In this document: positions 54,660-64,000 of the stretch, one piece after another
Layout of the letters: each line of letters starts with the position of its first letter
How positions within the stretch are numbered: position 1 is the stretch's first letter
Assembly (NCBI GenBank): GCA_037447655.1
Contig: JBBHKE010000817.1
Coordinates: 30,191-94,190, forward strand
DNA length: 64,000 bases
Direction: 5' to 3'
Source of the DNA: Zygnema cylindricum
Taxonomy: Eukaryota; Streptophyta; Zygnematophyceae; Zygnematales; Zygnemataceae
Translations under genes and position numbers: made by a program
The notes under the pieces: generated by a model
The model's input: only the letters and a program-made list of their open reading frames with translations
Database searches by the model: none
What the model was told of the DNA's origin: nothing

Positions 54660-54884
54660 TTATGTGGAGTCCATCTCCTCGATGAGTTGCTTGATGGACT
54701 TTTGCTGACGTGTCACTCTGGCGCCGTTCACAAACACGGGCTTGGCGCCCGTCAAGTCGACCTTGACGCCCGTCAACTTTTGGCCGACAATGGCAGGATC
54801 CGCACGTGCGCCGACCAACAGTACGGACAGAATCAGCATCACTGTGAGAAAGAGAATACTGAAGGGGGACCAACGAGCAGCCAT
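54660..54884 (-). CDS. small secreted protein (74 aa)
   Basis: Single open frame from ATG (54882-54884, minus strand) to TAA. Residues 1-29 form a textbook signal peptide: MAARWSPF, then the hydrophobic core SILFLTVMLILSVLLVG, then ARA|DP as a cleavage site. The mature part is about 45 residues, rich in Val, Lys and Gly, without cysteine, and ends KQLIEEMDST. Codons are GC-rich compared with the surroundings, which supports real coding. The leader just upstream is a GA/CT tract. I do not recognise the family; a plant signalling-peptide precursor or a cell-wall protein are both possible. The gene lies between the two copies of the 360-bp direct duplication. Confidence 0.6.
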   Translation of the reverse strand: MAARWSPFSILFLTVMLILSVLLVGARADPAIVGQKLTGVKVDLTGAKPVFVNGARVTRQQKSIKQLIEEMDST

Positions 54885-54889
54885 AGTTT

Positions 54890-54990
54890 CTCTCTTTCTC
54901 TTTCTCTCTCTCTCTCTCTTTCTACCTCTCTCCCTCTCTCTCTCTCTCCCACTCTCTCCCTCTCTCTCTCTCTCCCTCTCTTCTTTTATT
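54890..54990. repeat. CT microsatellite at the 5' end of the secreted-protein gene
   Basis: CTCTCT/TTTCTC tract directly upstream of the ATG at 54884 (minus strand), so GA-rich in the leader or core promoter. GA-repeat leaders are common in plant genes. Confidence 0.85.
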
Positions 54991-55094
54991 CTCGGTCAGA
55001 GCCTCTCCTCTCTCTTCTCTTCCCTCGGCGTCTCAAATTTTTGGAGGGTACAAGATGAAATGTGGATTTTCTTGCCGTACGATTCTCTCAGCTA

Positions 55095-55315
55095 CAAAAA
55101 CCGCATATCGCTATTAGTGTTGATATTTTTTTCGCCACTTAAAACACCTTTTCTCCGTACACACTTGTCGGATTTTTAATTTGAGACCGCCAATCGAAAG
55201 CTGAGAATGCTACCTTTCAATCGCAACCGTCAGATCCAGAATCCGACATGTGTGTACGGAGAAATGATGTTTTAAGAGACCATAAAAACATTGACGCTAA
55301 TAGCGATTCACGGTG
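55095..55315. mobile_element. MITE family B, copy 4
   Basis: The right end GCTAATAGCGATTCACGGTG and most of the interior are shared with copy 3 through the duplication. The left about 80 bp differ from copy 3 and the left terminal repeat is degenerate (AACCGCATATCGCTATTAG). Confidence 0.75.
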
Positions 55316-55539
55316 TACTTTACAATGTGACGGCTGTAGACGTGGGTACAATTTGTGACGGTTGTAAACGATGAAGCAAATTGTAGTATGGTTTCACGTT
55401 TTTTTTGTACGGCATAAGATTTTATCGCCGCAGGTTCTGTTTTGGACGACAAAGACAAGAAAAAACCCTTACTTTAACACATGGGAGCACACCCTAAATT
55501 TCGGTAGGAGGAGATTAACAGCCTGAAAACAAAAAAAAC
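55177..55539. repeat. direct duplication, right copy
   Basis: Right copy of the block at 53757-54119, including the family-C right half (55316-55494) with its CACATGGGAGCACACCC end and the 45 bp beyond it. Identity stops sharply after AAAAAAAAC at 55539. Confidence 0.9.
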
Positions 55540-56987
55540 TAACAAACATTTTTTTAATCGGAAAAATATGAGGCGAAGGAAACAACCAACAACGCTTAAA
55601 GAAAAAAAAGTTACCAATTTTTCAAAGTGGAGAAGTTGTCGTTACTGGCAGAATAAATTATCAAGTACCGTTTTAATAAAAAGATTGTGAAAAAGAGTAG
55701 GAACTTTCAAATCTCGCGATTTACTTCTGAGAATTTTATCAATATTTAGTGTTGGAGGCGTCGGCAACTCTATACATTTGTTTTTTTCTGAATTGTTAGT
55801 CCACAAATCTTGGATAGATTTGAAAAATCTTGGAAAGATTTGGAAAATCTTACATGATTCTAACCAAACATTACGTTAAGTTCACAAAAAAAATCTCAAA
55901 AGATCAAAAACTGTGAGCAGCAATATCCATAATGTGTAATGATATAATTATTTGCATGCTTAAAATATATTCGCAAATTTCTCATTCCCATTTACTAAAT
56001 TTATTCAAAACTGAGTTCTTGCAAAATCTGGCATTTGGTAATTAGTGAGTCAAATTGAACTGTTTTTATATCGATTTTTTGAAACTCTGGGTCAAATAGT
56101 TTGTCCCCAATTGAAGAATATTGACATTATTAACTTCCAATACTTCAACATTTTCGAGAAACACAAAATTTCTGAAATTTTTGAATAGGTAGTACAAATC
56201 TTTTGAGAATTTCTTTATTTTCTGGCTGCTCCTCTTTTATTTACAATCATCTGTAACAAATGAGAAAGCCTCTTCGTTTCATCTCTTCGTTTCAAATTAA
56301 TTCTGCTGAGAAATAAAAGATTTTCCAAAAAAAAAAAAAAAAACAAATTGGTGTAAAGCTTAAGAAATATGTCTTATGAAAATGATCACAACAAGTATTC
56401 TCCTTGAAGGCAAAACAAGGCCAATTAATATCCAATAGTACCCAATAAAAAAATGAACATTTAAAAATCAAGGCATCATTAAAGAGCTTTCTTTCCATCA
56501 AGAAACCCATGCTTTCCTTTTGTAAATGTGTGTACACATATACATAAAACTGTCCTCCAAAATCTAAATGATTTTCCTTTATATGTTCACACTTTCACAA
56601 CTACCAAGAGATCTATCTCTTTTTCTTACATCTACTTACTTTCCTTCCATTTTATCCTCACTTAGATTTCCCAACTAGAAAATGAAAGGGAAACTCTGAA
56701 AAAATTTCGGAGAAAAAAATAAAATAAAATGATATCCACTTATCACAAGACATTTGAATTTCCAAATGTCCATACACCCACCTGGCATTCAATTACAAAT
56801 AATCTATGACCTTTAAATCACAATTTTTCCCTTTATCGAATCATCAATTTAGTTGTACACCACAATTTCTAAATAAATCCCACTTTTTAAGAAATCCTTC
56901 CCAATTTCGGAAGATTCCCAACAATACTTATACAAAAACAAAAAAACCCTCCAAACACAATTTTGAAAACTTCTGATACTAATTTCC
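55540..56987. other. AT-rich intergenic region, no gene seen
   Basis: No exon with splice support on either strand. The right end should contain the 3' UTR of the minus-strand Root_cap gene that stops at 56988. Confidence 0.5.
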
Positions 56988-58112
56988 TTAAATTGCTTCA
57001 ATTTCATGGTTGGAAGGTTCCTCAACATAAGCTGAAAACTTGAACTCCGTGGATAACACATTCTTCACAATATAGTCCTCCATATTTCCATCCAAAAATC
57101 CCTTTCCACTCTCTCCATCCGCAATAATGGGCTTCAAAGTGGATGTCGTAATCTCGGAGAACTCTTCCGCCCTCTTCTCGTGACTTTCGAGGTAAGTTTG
57201 TCCCAAAACTCCATGGATAGACGAAGTCCTCTGCAAAGGAAAAAGGAGGAACAGAATAAAGGAACAAACATTGTAAGTCATCTACTCTAATTAAGTCATT
57301 CAATAACCCTTCTCACATCCTTTTTTTTGCAGTTTTCAACCCCGAAATTATCTCTCAACAAGACGAACAAAACCAACATAGAAAAACCAAACAGAAACCA
57401 AACCATATGAAAAAAACAATAAACCAAACCTTCAATAAGAGTGGAATTTCTTACCTTGAGGGAGTTGAATGCCACACTAATATGGACGTAAACTTCCTCA
57501 GGTGTTTGCAATAGAGGATTGGCCACACGCAGACGCATATCCATATTCAAAAGACCCGCAATTTCGACCGAATAAAAGTCAACATCGTATTCTCCCTCCT
57601 TCTCATATCCCTCCAAACCAAAAGTCAACCCTCCCGCCAGCTCGGCCTCCTCTCCCACCGTCATTCTTGGCAAAACCTCTCCATCTAGTTCCGCCTTCTC
57701 CAGAAATCCCTCCCCTCTGCTTAACTCTCCCCCTGCTCTCGCTACAAGACGAAGCTTGTGCTCAACTCCCTCAAAAGTCCACACTATTCCCAACTGACGG
57801 ATCCATGTGCGGATCGCTTTTCCGTTGTGAAGAGCGGAACCGGATTCCGTTCGAGTGTCGTAATACCCAACCATATACATGTTAATTTGGATGTTTTTGT
57901 CGGAAATAAGAGCGAAACTCTTGTCAGGAATTCCATTAAAGTCGTATTTTGTGCCATGGGCTCCGGTCAAATGGGGGTCGTTGAGGCAATCGGGAATTTG
58001 GCATTTAGCTCCGACGGCACTGATTTCATAACCCCCATTTTCACCCACATAAACCGGCTTCGAGAAAGGTCCATAAAGGAAACAAAGGCCTTGTTCACAT
58101 TTTCCGCAGCCA
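56988..58112 (-). CDS. Root_cap-domain (LEA-like) secreted protein, 5' end missing
   Basis: Two minus-strand exons: 58112-57455 and 57230-56988, joined in phase 0 with GT-AG sites (CTCAAG|GTAAGA; TTTGCAG|AGG). The peptide opens with a cysteine-rich segment (SGCGKCEQGLCF, KCQIPDC). It continues with DPHLTGAHGTKYDFNG, then SFALISDKNIQINMYMVGYY and TWIRQLGIVWTF, and ends with the HGVLGQTY block. This order matches the plant Root_cap domain family, whose members are usually extracellular and expressed in root caps or other secretory cells. The C-terminal 80 residues follow the family's pattern loosely. The signal peptide and start are not visible: a TTTTTCCAG acceptor-like site lies at 58113-58121 and a 10-N gap follows, so the 5' exon is in the gap, farther right, or misassembled. 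About 300 residues are recovered. Confidence 0.75.
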
Positions 58113-58126
58113 CTGGAAAAATCCGA

Positions 58127-58136
58127 NNNNNNNNNN
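58127..58136. other. assembly gap (10 N)
   Basis: Ten N at a scaffold join; the true size is unknown. It falls just upstream of the first visible exon of the Root_cap gene. Confidence 1.
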
Positions 58137-58916
58137 CACAATGACGGCAAGTCAATGTTATAGACATTAAATGGTTAATATTTGCTCACTTGCTGTAACA
58201 ATTGAGATTATTCTAGCATCTACCAGAGCAAGTAATGGAATTTAAATGTAATTATTCCAGGAGTTTGAGATTATTGCAGCGATAATTCGACAAAATAATC
58301 TCAATTAACTGTAATTATAACACAGAATTGAGATTATTCCAACGAAAATTCACTCCTTCAAACCCTTAACTGCAAAAACTGCCACTTTCTAAATATGGCG
58401 GCAGCAATGGCGCGCCTTTGATCCTCACTCTCTTTCTTTAAAACAAAACTAAAATAGGGAAGTGAACTATTAATTACCTCTTTTCAACAGTTGACCCAGT
58501 TAGAGTTAACATTAACTCTATTACCTGTTAGTTTTTAAACTTCCTCACTTAAAAGCAACCTTATTAGAGTTAAGACACAATATTAATGTCAATTAACTCT
58601 AATAAAACAGCTTAATAGCGACGTTATTAGAGTTTGAGGACCTTATTAATGTAAATTTAAGGTAATGAACGAGACCATCTACGATCTTATTAGAGTTAAC
58701 AATGTCGTTCACTCGTTTATAATTGGTAAATTACAGATATTGTAACTGAACGGCAGTAACACGTGTCACTGATTAGCGTTGAAAGGAAACTGCGTTTTCA
58801 CAAACCGACGCGTGCAAACGTCATAATCACGCGACGGTGTACAATTTGTCAGATTTTGTACTCGTACCTATTTTAGTGTATGAATCTCCATGGCGGATTT
58901 TTACCCAAATTAGAGA
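58137..58916. other. intergenic, no gene seen
   Basis: AT-rich; the trinucleotide-like motif TTATTAGAGTTAA recurs at 58500-58700. No signal-peptide exon for the Root_cap gene was found here on the minus strand. Confidence 0.45.
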
Positions 58917-59128
58917 TCAGTTTATAAATAAGAGTCTTTCAGACGCCCTTCTGGAAAGCATTATATAGGCAGTGTGTCCGTTTTCTGTTCGTCCGCAGTA
59001 CGGATTGCCATATTGTTTATTGCGTTCCTAACCGTCGATGTGCAGATTGTCGTACGGATGGCGTAATGAAATATTGCCGTGCGTCAACGGTACAGACCGC
59101 CGTACCGCTGGCACGACGTAACGTTGCC

Positions 59129-59528
59129 GTGCGTTGGCAGTACATACTGCCGTACCGCAGGCACAATGTTACGGTGCCGTGCGTCGGCAGTACATACCGC
59201 CATACCGCAGGCAGAATGTTACGGTGTTCTGCGTCGGCAGTACATACTGCCGTACCGCAGGCACAATGTTATGGTATCGTGCGTCGGCAGTACATACTGC
59301 CGTACCGCAGGCACAATGTTACGGTGCCGTGCGTCGACAGTACATACCGCCGTACCGCAGGCACAATGTTACGGTGTCGTGCGTCGGCAGTACATACTGC
59401 CGTACCGCAGGCACAATGTTACGGTGCCGTGCGTCGGCAATACATACCGCCGTACCGCAGGCACAATGTTACGGTGTCGTGCGTCGGCAGTACATACTAC
59501 CGTACCGCGGGCACATTGTGACGTTGTT
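59129..59528 (+). repeat. 50-bp tandem array, 8 units (Helitron-like element 2)
   Basis: Eight units of the same 50-bp repeat as at 52131, more diverged, with mixed GGTGTC and GGTGCC endings. It is preceded by the same lead-in (GTCGATGTGCAGA ... GGATGGCGTAATG). Confidence 0.95.
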
Positions 59529-59905
59529 TTGCGACAGTCCGCAGTACGGACCACCGAACCGCTAGCGTAGTATAAAATTGCCAACCGTCGCACTAAAGAG
59601 CACCGTACGGATGGCGTAGTATAAAATTGCCAACCATCGCACTATAGAGAGCCGTACGGATGGCGTAAAATAAAATTGCTAGCCGTCGCATTATAGGGCG
59701 CCGTACGGATGGCGTAATATAAAATTGCCAACCGTCGCTCTGCAGATTTCCATACGGCTGACATAATGCTACAATGATAACCGTCGATGTACAGACCGCC
59801 GTACGGTTGGCGTAATGTTACACTGACAACCGTCGGTGTACAGACCGCCGTACGGCTGGCGTAATGTTTCACTGACAACCGTCGGTATACAGACCACCGT
59901 ACCGC
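59529..59905 (+). repeat. degenerate continuation of the 50-bp array
   Basis: About seven more units of near-50-bp period built around GCCGTACGGATGGCGTAATAT ... AATTGCCAACCGTCG. Further fragments occur between and after the nested MITEs (60770-60864, 61423-61480). Confidence 0.8.
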
Positions 59906-59907
59906 TA

Positions 59908-60563
59908 CATCGCGAATTGTAATTAGAGTAATGAAAAAATTAGAGTAAAAAAACCAGAAAAAATCAATTAGAGTAATGAACTCTAATATATGTGATAGAA
60001 CTTTTTCATAGAGGAAGTTTACTCCAATTTATTTAAGTACTCTATATTGGGTTATGTGGGTAATAGTTATCGGCGCTGAAATTATGAACACTAAGGGTGT
60101 GTCCCCATGTGCATAAGTAAGGGTTTTTTTCTGTCGTTTTCCTGTAAAACTTAGCGTCGTACTGCCTAAGTTCCAACCGTACAAAGGAATCGCAAATTTG
60201 TAGAGTACAATTTGCGTCACCCTCGAACTTAGGATGTACGAAAAATTGTCGTCTTGTGTTTTTCGACCCACTTCGACGACAAAAAACGTCATCTTCAACC
60301 TTATCTTTAAAACACATACGCGATGTGATTTAAAACTAGGGATTTTATGTAAACAAATAGGAACACATATTCGCACGTGCCGTAATTTTTGAAGTATTTC
60401 ACACGATTTTCAAAGACAAAAGAAAGTACGGAAGTCGCTATGTTTTGTCCGTTTGCATTTAATACGACAAAAAAATTAGAATTGTTTACTTTATTTGATG
60501 TGATAGAATCGAAATTTCGAGCGACCTAATTAGAGTAATTTACTCTAATTACGATTCGCGGTG
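59908..60563. mobile_element. MITE family A, copy 2, with nested family-C element
   Basis: Same body as the copy at 3294 (GTGATAGAACTTTTTCAT; TCGAAATTTCGAGCGACC), with TA at 59906-59907 and 60564-60565. It is interrupted after GAACACTAA (60094) by a family-C element. Confidence 0.8.
60095..60370 (+). mobile_element. MITE family C, nested in family A
   Basis: Starts GGGTGTGTCCCCATGTGC directly after TAA (60092-60094) and shares the GTCGTTTTCCTGTAAAACTTAGCG and TTTGTAGAGTACAATTTGCG blocks with the fragment at 3021-3172. The right end is degenerate (GGAACACATATTC near 60360-60372), so its limit is approximate. Confidence 0.6.
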
Positions 60564-60570
60564 TAATGTA

Positions 60571-60767
60571 CACCGTCAATCGCTATTAGAGTATACAAGG
60601 CCAATTCGGTGCCCTTTTTTCAAAAAAAAAAACCTGAAATACAATTAATAACGCTATTTAAGTACATGGACCATAATCTGCCACGTCTCATGTACTAAAT
60701 TAGAAACAATAACACTAATTGTTTTTTGACGCTATTTAATCATTGACTCTGATAGCGATTGGCGGTG
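60571..60767. mobile_element. MITE family G, copy 2 (TA-flanked)
   Basis: 197 bp with ends CACCGTCAATCGCTATTAG and GATAGCGATTGGCGGTG, TA at 60569-60570 and 60768-60769. It sits 5 bp from MITE A copy 2, inside the 50-bp array. Confidence 0.8.
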
Positions 60768-60866
60768 TAGTGTTGCCTGTGTCGCGGTAAAGACAACCAT
60801 ACCGCTGGCACAATGTAGCATTGCCGTGCGTCCCGGTACGAACCGCCGTACGACTGGCACAATGTA

Positions 60867-61420
60867 CACCGAGAATCGTTATTAATGTTATTAAAGTATA
60901 AATATTGTTGAAGAAAATTTACTGTAATTGATGTTAATTAAGAATTTGTTTTTTTTTTTTTTAAAGGTGTATTATAATTTCGGCTTAATGCTAATTTGGG
61001 AACAACAAAAATGGAATATTCGCCGTACGATTATATACATTAATATATGTATTTGTACAAGATATTAGAAACCGTACGCCGTCGTGAAAATTAAATATCC
61101 GTACATGTCAGACTAATCTACGTGTCATCATAATCCCGTTTTAATCCCGTTTTTTTAGCGCACGCTCTTATGCGTGAGCATATGATTTAATTCATTTTTT
61201 GTAAAATTTTCACTTAGACAAGTACATTTACGTAGGGTCAGACATCGACTGTACACCACACTATTTAGATCTTATTGTATTTTCGTTCTTTACCCTATTT
61301 TAAACGGTTCCTTAATTAACATCAAAGAAAAATAAAAATAATCTAATCCTATTTGAGGAAAAAAATCAAAATTTTAAAAACCCAAATTAGTGACTTTGAC
61401 ACTAATAACGATTCACAATG
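60867..61420. mobile_element. MITE family H, copy 2 (TA-flanked)
   Basis: 554 bp, inverted relative to the copy at 47539, ends CACCGAGAATCGTTATTAATG and ACTAATAACGATTCACAATG. TA at 60865-60866 and 61421-61422. Removing it restores GCACAATGTAGCGTTGCCGTG, the expected array sequence. Confidence 0.85.
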
Positions 61421-61737
61421 TAGCGTTGCCGTGGGTCGCGGTACGGACCGCCGTACCGCTGGCACAATCTAAAGTTGCCAACAATCCCCAGCAAAGAATA
61501 CCAGCCGTACCGACCCCTAAAAACGCGTCGTTAAAAGTAAGTGTGGTCCGCCAAAAATGACGCATAGCGTGCATATTGACCATAAATGTCCCGTGCGCAT
61601 AATAGGCACGAAACAAACGAGTAAATACTATGCACGATACGCATTTAACGTTGAATAAAATGTTATAAAATGCGAATCTGCCTATGTAGCAGTACATTTC
61701 CTGACGATGTCCCTACACTTTGCACCTTTAATGGTTA

Positions 61738-62210
61738 TTTTTAGGATTTTTAGGGCTTTAGAGTACATTTTCTTACATTCCGTATGTTTGAGTATAGCTG
61801 CCCCACACTTTTCATACATGTAAGTACATCGTCCGTAGTTTGCGTACATGTTAAGGCTATATATTTTAGGATTTGTAGGGTTCATTTCCGTACAGTCCCG
61901 TATATTTCAATAGAGCTACGCTACATTTTTAGTGCAGTTACGTACAGTGGTCGTACATTTTCGTACATATTAGGGTAATTAAAGGGTGGATTTTAGGGTT
62001 TTTAAGGTACATTGTCGTACATTCCTTTATATTTGAGTACGACTACCAAAAAATTGTCGTACCATTAAGTTTTGTATGGTACACTTTCCGTACATTACTG
62101 TACATTTCTGTTAATTTTCCGTACATCTTAAGATTTTTTAAGGATTTTCTATGATTACGCTCTCCGTATATTTTTGTACATGTTTGTACAGCGGAAACTA
62201 AACGGATTTT
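61738..62210. repeat. degenerate tandem repeat, period about 125-130 bp
   Basis: The succession TTTTAGGATTTTTAGGG ... GTACATT ... TTTGAGTATAGCT recurs at about 61738, 61865, 61992 and 62128. Many CGTACATTTTCGTACAT motifs lie within it. It is in the 3' part of Helitron-like element 2. Confidence 0.55.
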
Positions 62211-62379
62211 AAAAAAAGTATAAAAGTCGCGAATACTACGTTAAAATCGGAAAAAAATCCAAATCCGTACAAATTGGACAATTATGGCTCAAACCATTAC
62301 AATGGCTAAAAATTGTATACAAGCATAAACACACACAACACGAAACTCGCCCGTGTAACGGGCTCATTTTGTCTTGTAT

Positions 62380-62493
62380 TAGTATTAGAGTAAAAGCTTT
62401 TTTGTCTAAACGGGAAAAATCCAAATTAAAGTTGATAACACTAATTTTGATTTTACACTAATTATTTCTTAACGCTAATAGCGATTCACGGTG
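62380..62493. mobile_element. truncated TA-flanked MITE
   Basis: The right end CGCTAATAGCGATTCACGGTG is intact and followed by TA (62494-62495). The left end is reduced to GTATTAGTATTAGAGTAA. It overlies the expected 3' end of Helitron-like element 2. Confidence 0.55.
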
Positions 62494-62495
62494 TA

Positions 62496-62976
62496 ATTAA
62501 TGTGAGACTGTCCAGCAGGTGACGTCATCGTACGATGGGCCTCGATTGAACATCATAATCTGCACTAAAATGTACGGTTTCTTTTTAAACTAATGAAATC
62601 ACGCCGAGCTTTGACGAACGTCAACGTCAACGGCGGCTTTCCATTGGACGAAAAATACTTTAACCAATGGCATTTCGTCTTTTTTGGCAGAACATTATTA
62701 TGGACTGTACGTTTGTTGTCTAGAATGTTTAAAATACGGTTACTAGGGTGTACCATACCGTATTACAAAATTTAATTACTGTTACGGATAGAGACAATTA
62801 TTAATTAAAGGCCATAAATTTGTGGACCAGAATCGTCGAAGCCGGACGGTTCCTTGTCCAATAGCCTGTATCTTCCACACTATTAATTTTTTTATTTTAA
62901 TTTATTGTTGCTATTTTATTTTTTCCACCGCTGTGACCTTTCATTGGATGGGAATGTGGCGACAGAATAGCTACAG
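62496..62976. other. intergenic, no gene seen
   Basis: No exon with splice support; a 60-codon open frame at 62593 has no recognisable content. Confidence 0.4.
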
Positions 62977-62978
62977 TA

Positions 62979-63170
62979 CATTGTGTATCTCTATTAGTGT
63001 TGATGTTTTTTTGCCACTTCAAACATCTTTTCTTCGTACACGCTTGTCGGCTTATCGATCTGACTGTTGCGATTGAAAAGTAAGATTCTGAGCTTCCAAT
63101 TGGCGCTCACAAATTGAATACCAGACAATTCTTTACGGAGAAAAGATATTTTAAGCGGCGAAGAAAGCAC
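62979..63170. mobile_element. MITE family B, copy 5, interrupted at its right end
   Basis: TA (62977-62978) then CATTGTGTATCTCTATTAG and the family-B interior (TTCGTACACGCTTGTCGG ... TTTACGGAGAAAAGATATTTTAAGCGGCGAAGAAAG). The right terminal repeat is missing because a family-C element starts at 63174. Confidence 0.7.
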
Positions 63171-63173
63171 TTA

Positions 63174-64000
63174 GGGTATGTCCCCATGTAAGGGTTATTT
63201 TTGTCGTTTTCCTCTAAAACTTAACGCCGTACCCTTAAAGGTAGCGTTCCATCAGTCAAAAAGTGGGGTATTTTACAGAAATCCGCGCATATCCGTCCCA
63301 AACCGTACCGCTTATTTTGCTTTTATACGCGAAACAACATTACAAAGAATCTTGCCAATACTATTCGAAGGTCTGTGAGGTAAGACTGACCGTAAGATAT
63401 TCATTCGCGGGGTGTTTGCTTTATTTTTCTCTGTAGCTGACAACGTAGGTGTAAGAGGTGGGTTGTCACCTACAGAAAAAAAATGAATCGCGACACGTAA
63501 TACGATCAAGCTACGTGTCACAATGGACAACCAACGAAAATTCACAAAATTTGCACATTATATGTACCTTTCAAAATGCAACCTAAAATAAATAAATAAA
63601 ATCTTGACACGCTCATTCGTCGTGCTATTTTTGGCAACATTTTTTCGTCACACTATTTTTGGCAAAGGACTTTCGTTATGTTCAAAAACATAAACCCTTA
63701 AAAAAGAGTTGGCGTATAAGACTGGCGTTTGCAAAAAAATACAAAAGCTTTATCGTGTGATGACTTCTTACTAAGGTACATGGTACGCAAGTGAAGATTT
63801 GAAGTTAAATTTGTCGGTGTTAAAAATCTTAAGGATATTCAATATCGGATCGTAGTTTACGTGGTGCCACTCAATTTAGAACACGTGGTTTTCAGGCTCT
63901 ACGTGATGCAACATCATGTCAATTAACCCAACCCGAAGAGTTGGCCGTACGATTACATAATTTCTTGATGGAACGCCACCCTTAGTTAAAACCGTACAAC
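63174..64000 (+). mobile_element. MITE family C, nested in B copy 5, runs off the window
   Basis: Starts GGGTATGTCCCCATGTAA after TTA (63171-63173) and continues with the GTCGTTTTCCTCTAAAACTTAACG block. It is split by MITE D copy 4 and resumes at 63982 as TTAGTTAAAACCGTACAAC, matching TAAGTTCCAACCGTACAAAG of the copy at 60095. The right end lies beyond the window. Confidence 0.75.
63238..63981. mobile_element. MITE family D, copy 4, nested in family C
   Basis: 744 bp with ends AGGTAGCGTTCCATCAGTC and CTTGATGGAACGCCACCC, flanked by direct TTA at 63235-63237 and 63982-63984. Internal blocks match D copy 2 in reverse orientation. Non-coding. Confidence 0.85.

Larger units (their letters stand above)
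58917..62380 (+). mobile_element. Helitron-like element 2, with nested MITEs
   Basis: The 5' end TCAGTTTATAAATAAGAG follows an A (58916) and continues like element 1 through TCTTTCAGACGCCCTTC. The same GCCCGTGTAACGGGC hairpin occurs at 62349-62363. Between them lie a 50-bp array, diverged array units and three or four MITEs. The sequence after the hairpin (TCATTTTGTCTTGT) lacks a clear CTRR and runs into another MITE, so the true 3' end seems lost. That both ends belong to one element is inference. Confidence 0.55.

Noticed and set aside
54472-54873. 133-codon minus-strand frame with RRTFRRT repeats
   Set aside because: It overlaps the better-supported secreted-protein frame and its repeats come from the 12-bp minisatellite.
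59066-59570. Three open frames of 143-163 codons
   Set aside because: Same 50-bp array effect in Helitron-like element 2.

Overview
The window is a stretch of AT-rich eukaryotic nuclear DNA with GT-AG introns. Two minus-strand genes belong to plant families: a receptor-like cytoplasmic kinase with a universal-stress-protein (USP) domain, and a Root_cap-domain secreted protein. I therefore read it as a streptophyte, most likely a land plant. A large non-seed-plant or charophyte genome would fit the transposon load, but I cannot name a species. A 10-N run at 58127-58136 shows it is a scaffold.

Layout. 1-4.7 kb: the last exon of an unidentified plus-strand gene (801-972), then miniature transposons (MITEs). 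4.7-26.3 kb: one giant plus-strand gene, 21 exons and about 4,708 codons, for an RNF213-like dynein-type AAA+ protein with three P-loops and an RZ-like zinc finger but no RING that I can find. 26.5-29.9 kb: a PIF/Harbinger-like MITE, AT-rich spacer and tandem repeats. 29.9-37.9 kb: the minus-strand USP-domain kinase. Eight exons are visible, introns are full of microsatellites, and the kinase exon carries two apparent +1 frameshifts. 38-52 kb: almost only non-autonomous mobile elements, plus a possible tRNA-derived SINE and one possible small secreted peptide (48760-48963). 51.9-53.3 kb: a Helitron-like element carrying a 50-bp tandem array. 54.7-54.9 kb: a second small secreted protein, flanked by a near-identical direct duplication. 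57.0-58.1 kb: the 3' part of a Root_cap-domain gene, cut at its 5' side by the assembly gap. 58.9-62.4 kb: a second Helitron-like element riddled with MITEs. 62.9-64.0 kb: a three-deep nest of MITEs that runs off the window.

The genes do not form a pathway. The RNF213-like gene is the best candidate for a notable system: in animals this family couples AAA+ activity to ubiquitin transfer on lipid droplets and on intracellular pathogens. The same MITE families lie on both sides of it and around the plant-type genes, which argues that it belongs to this genome. The second theme is repeat biology: one set of TA-flanked MITEs with a shared terminal inverted repeat, one set of TWA-flanked MITEs, and Helitron-like elements with tandem arrays. 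Several nested insertions let the empty target site be read directly. No transposase, reverse transcriptase or Helitron replicase was seen, so every element here looks non-autonomous. All gene models are hand-built from splice signals, reading phase and remembered family patterns; no database search was run.
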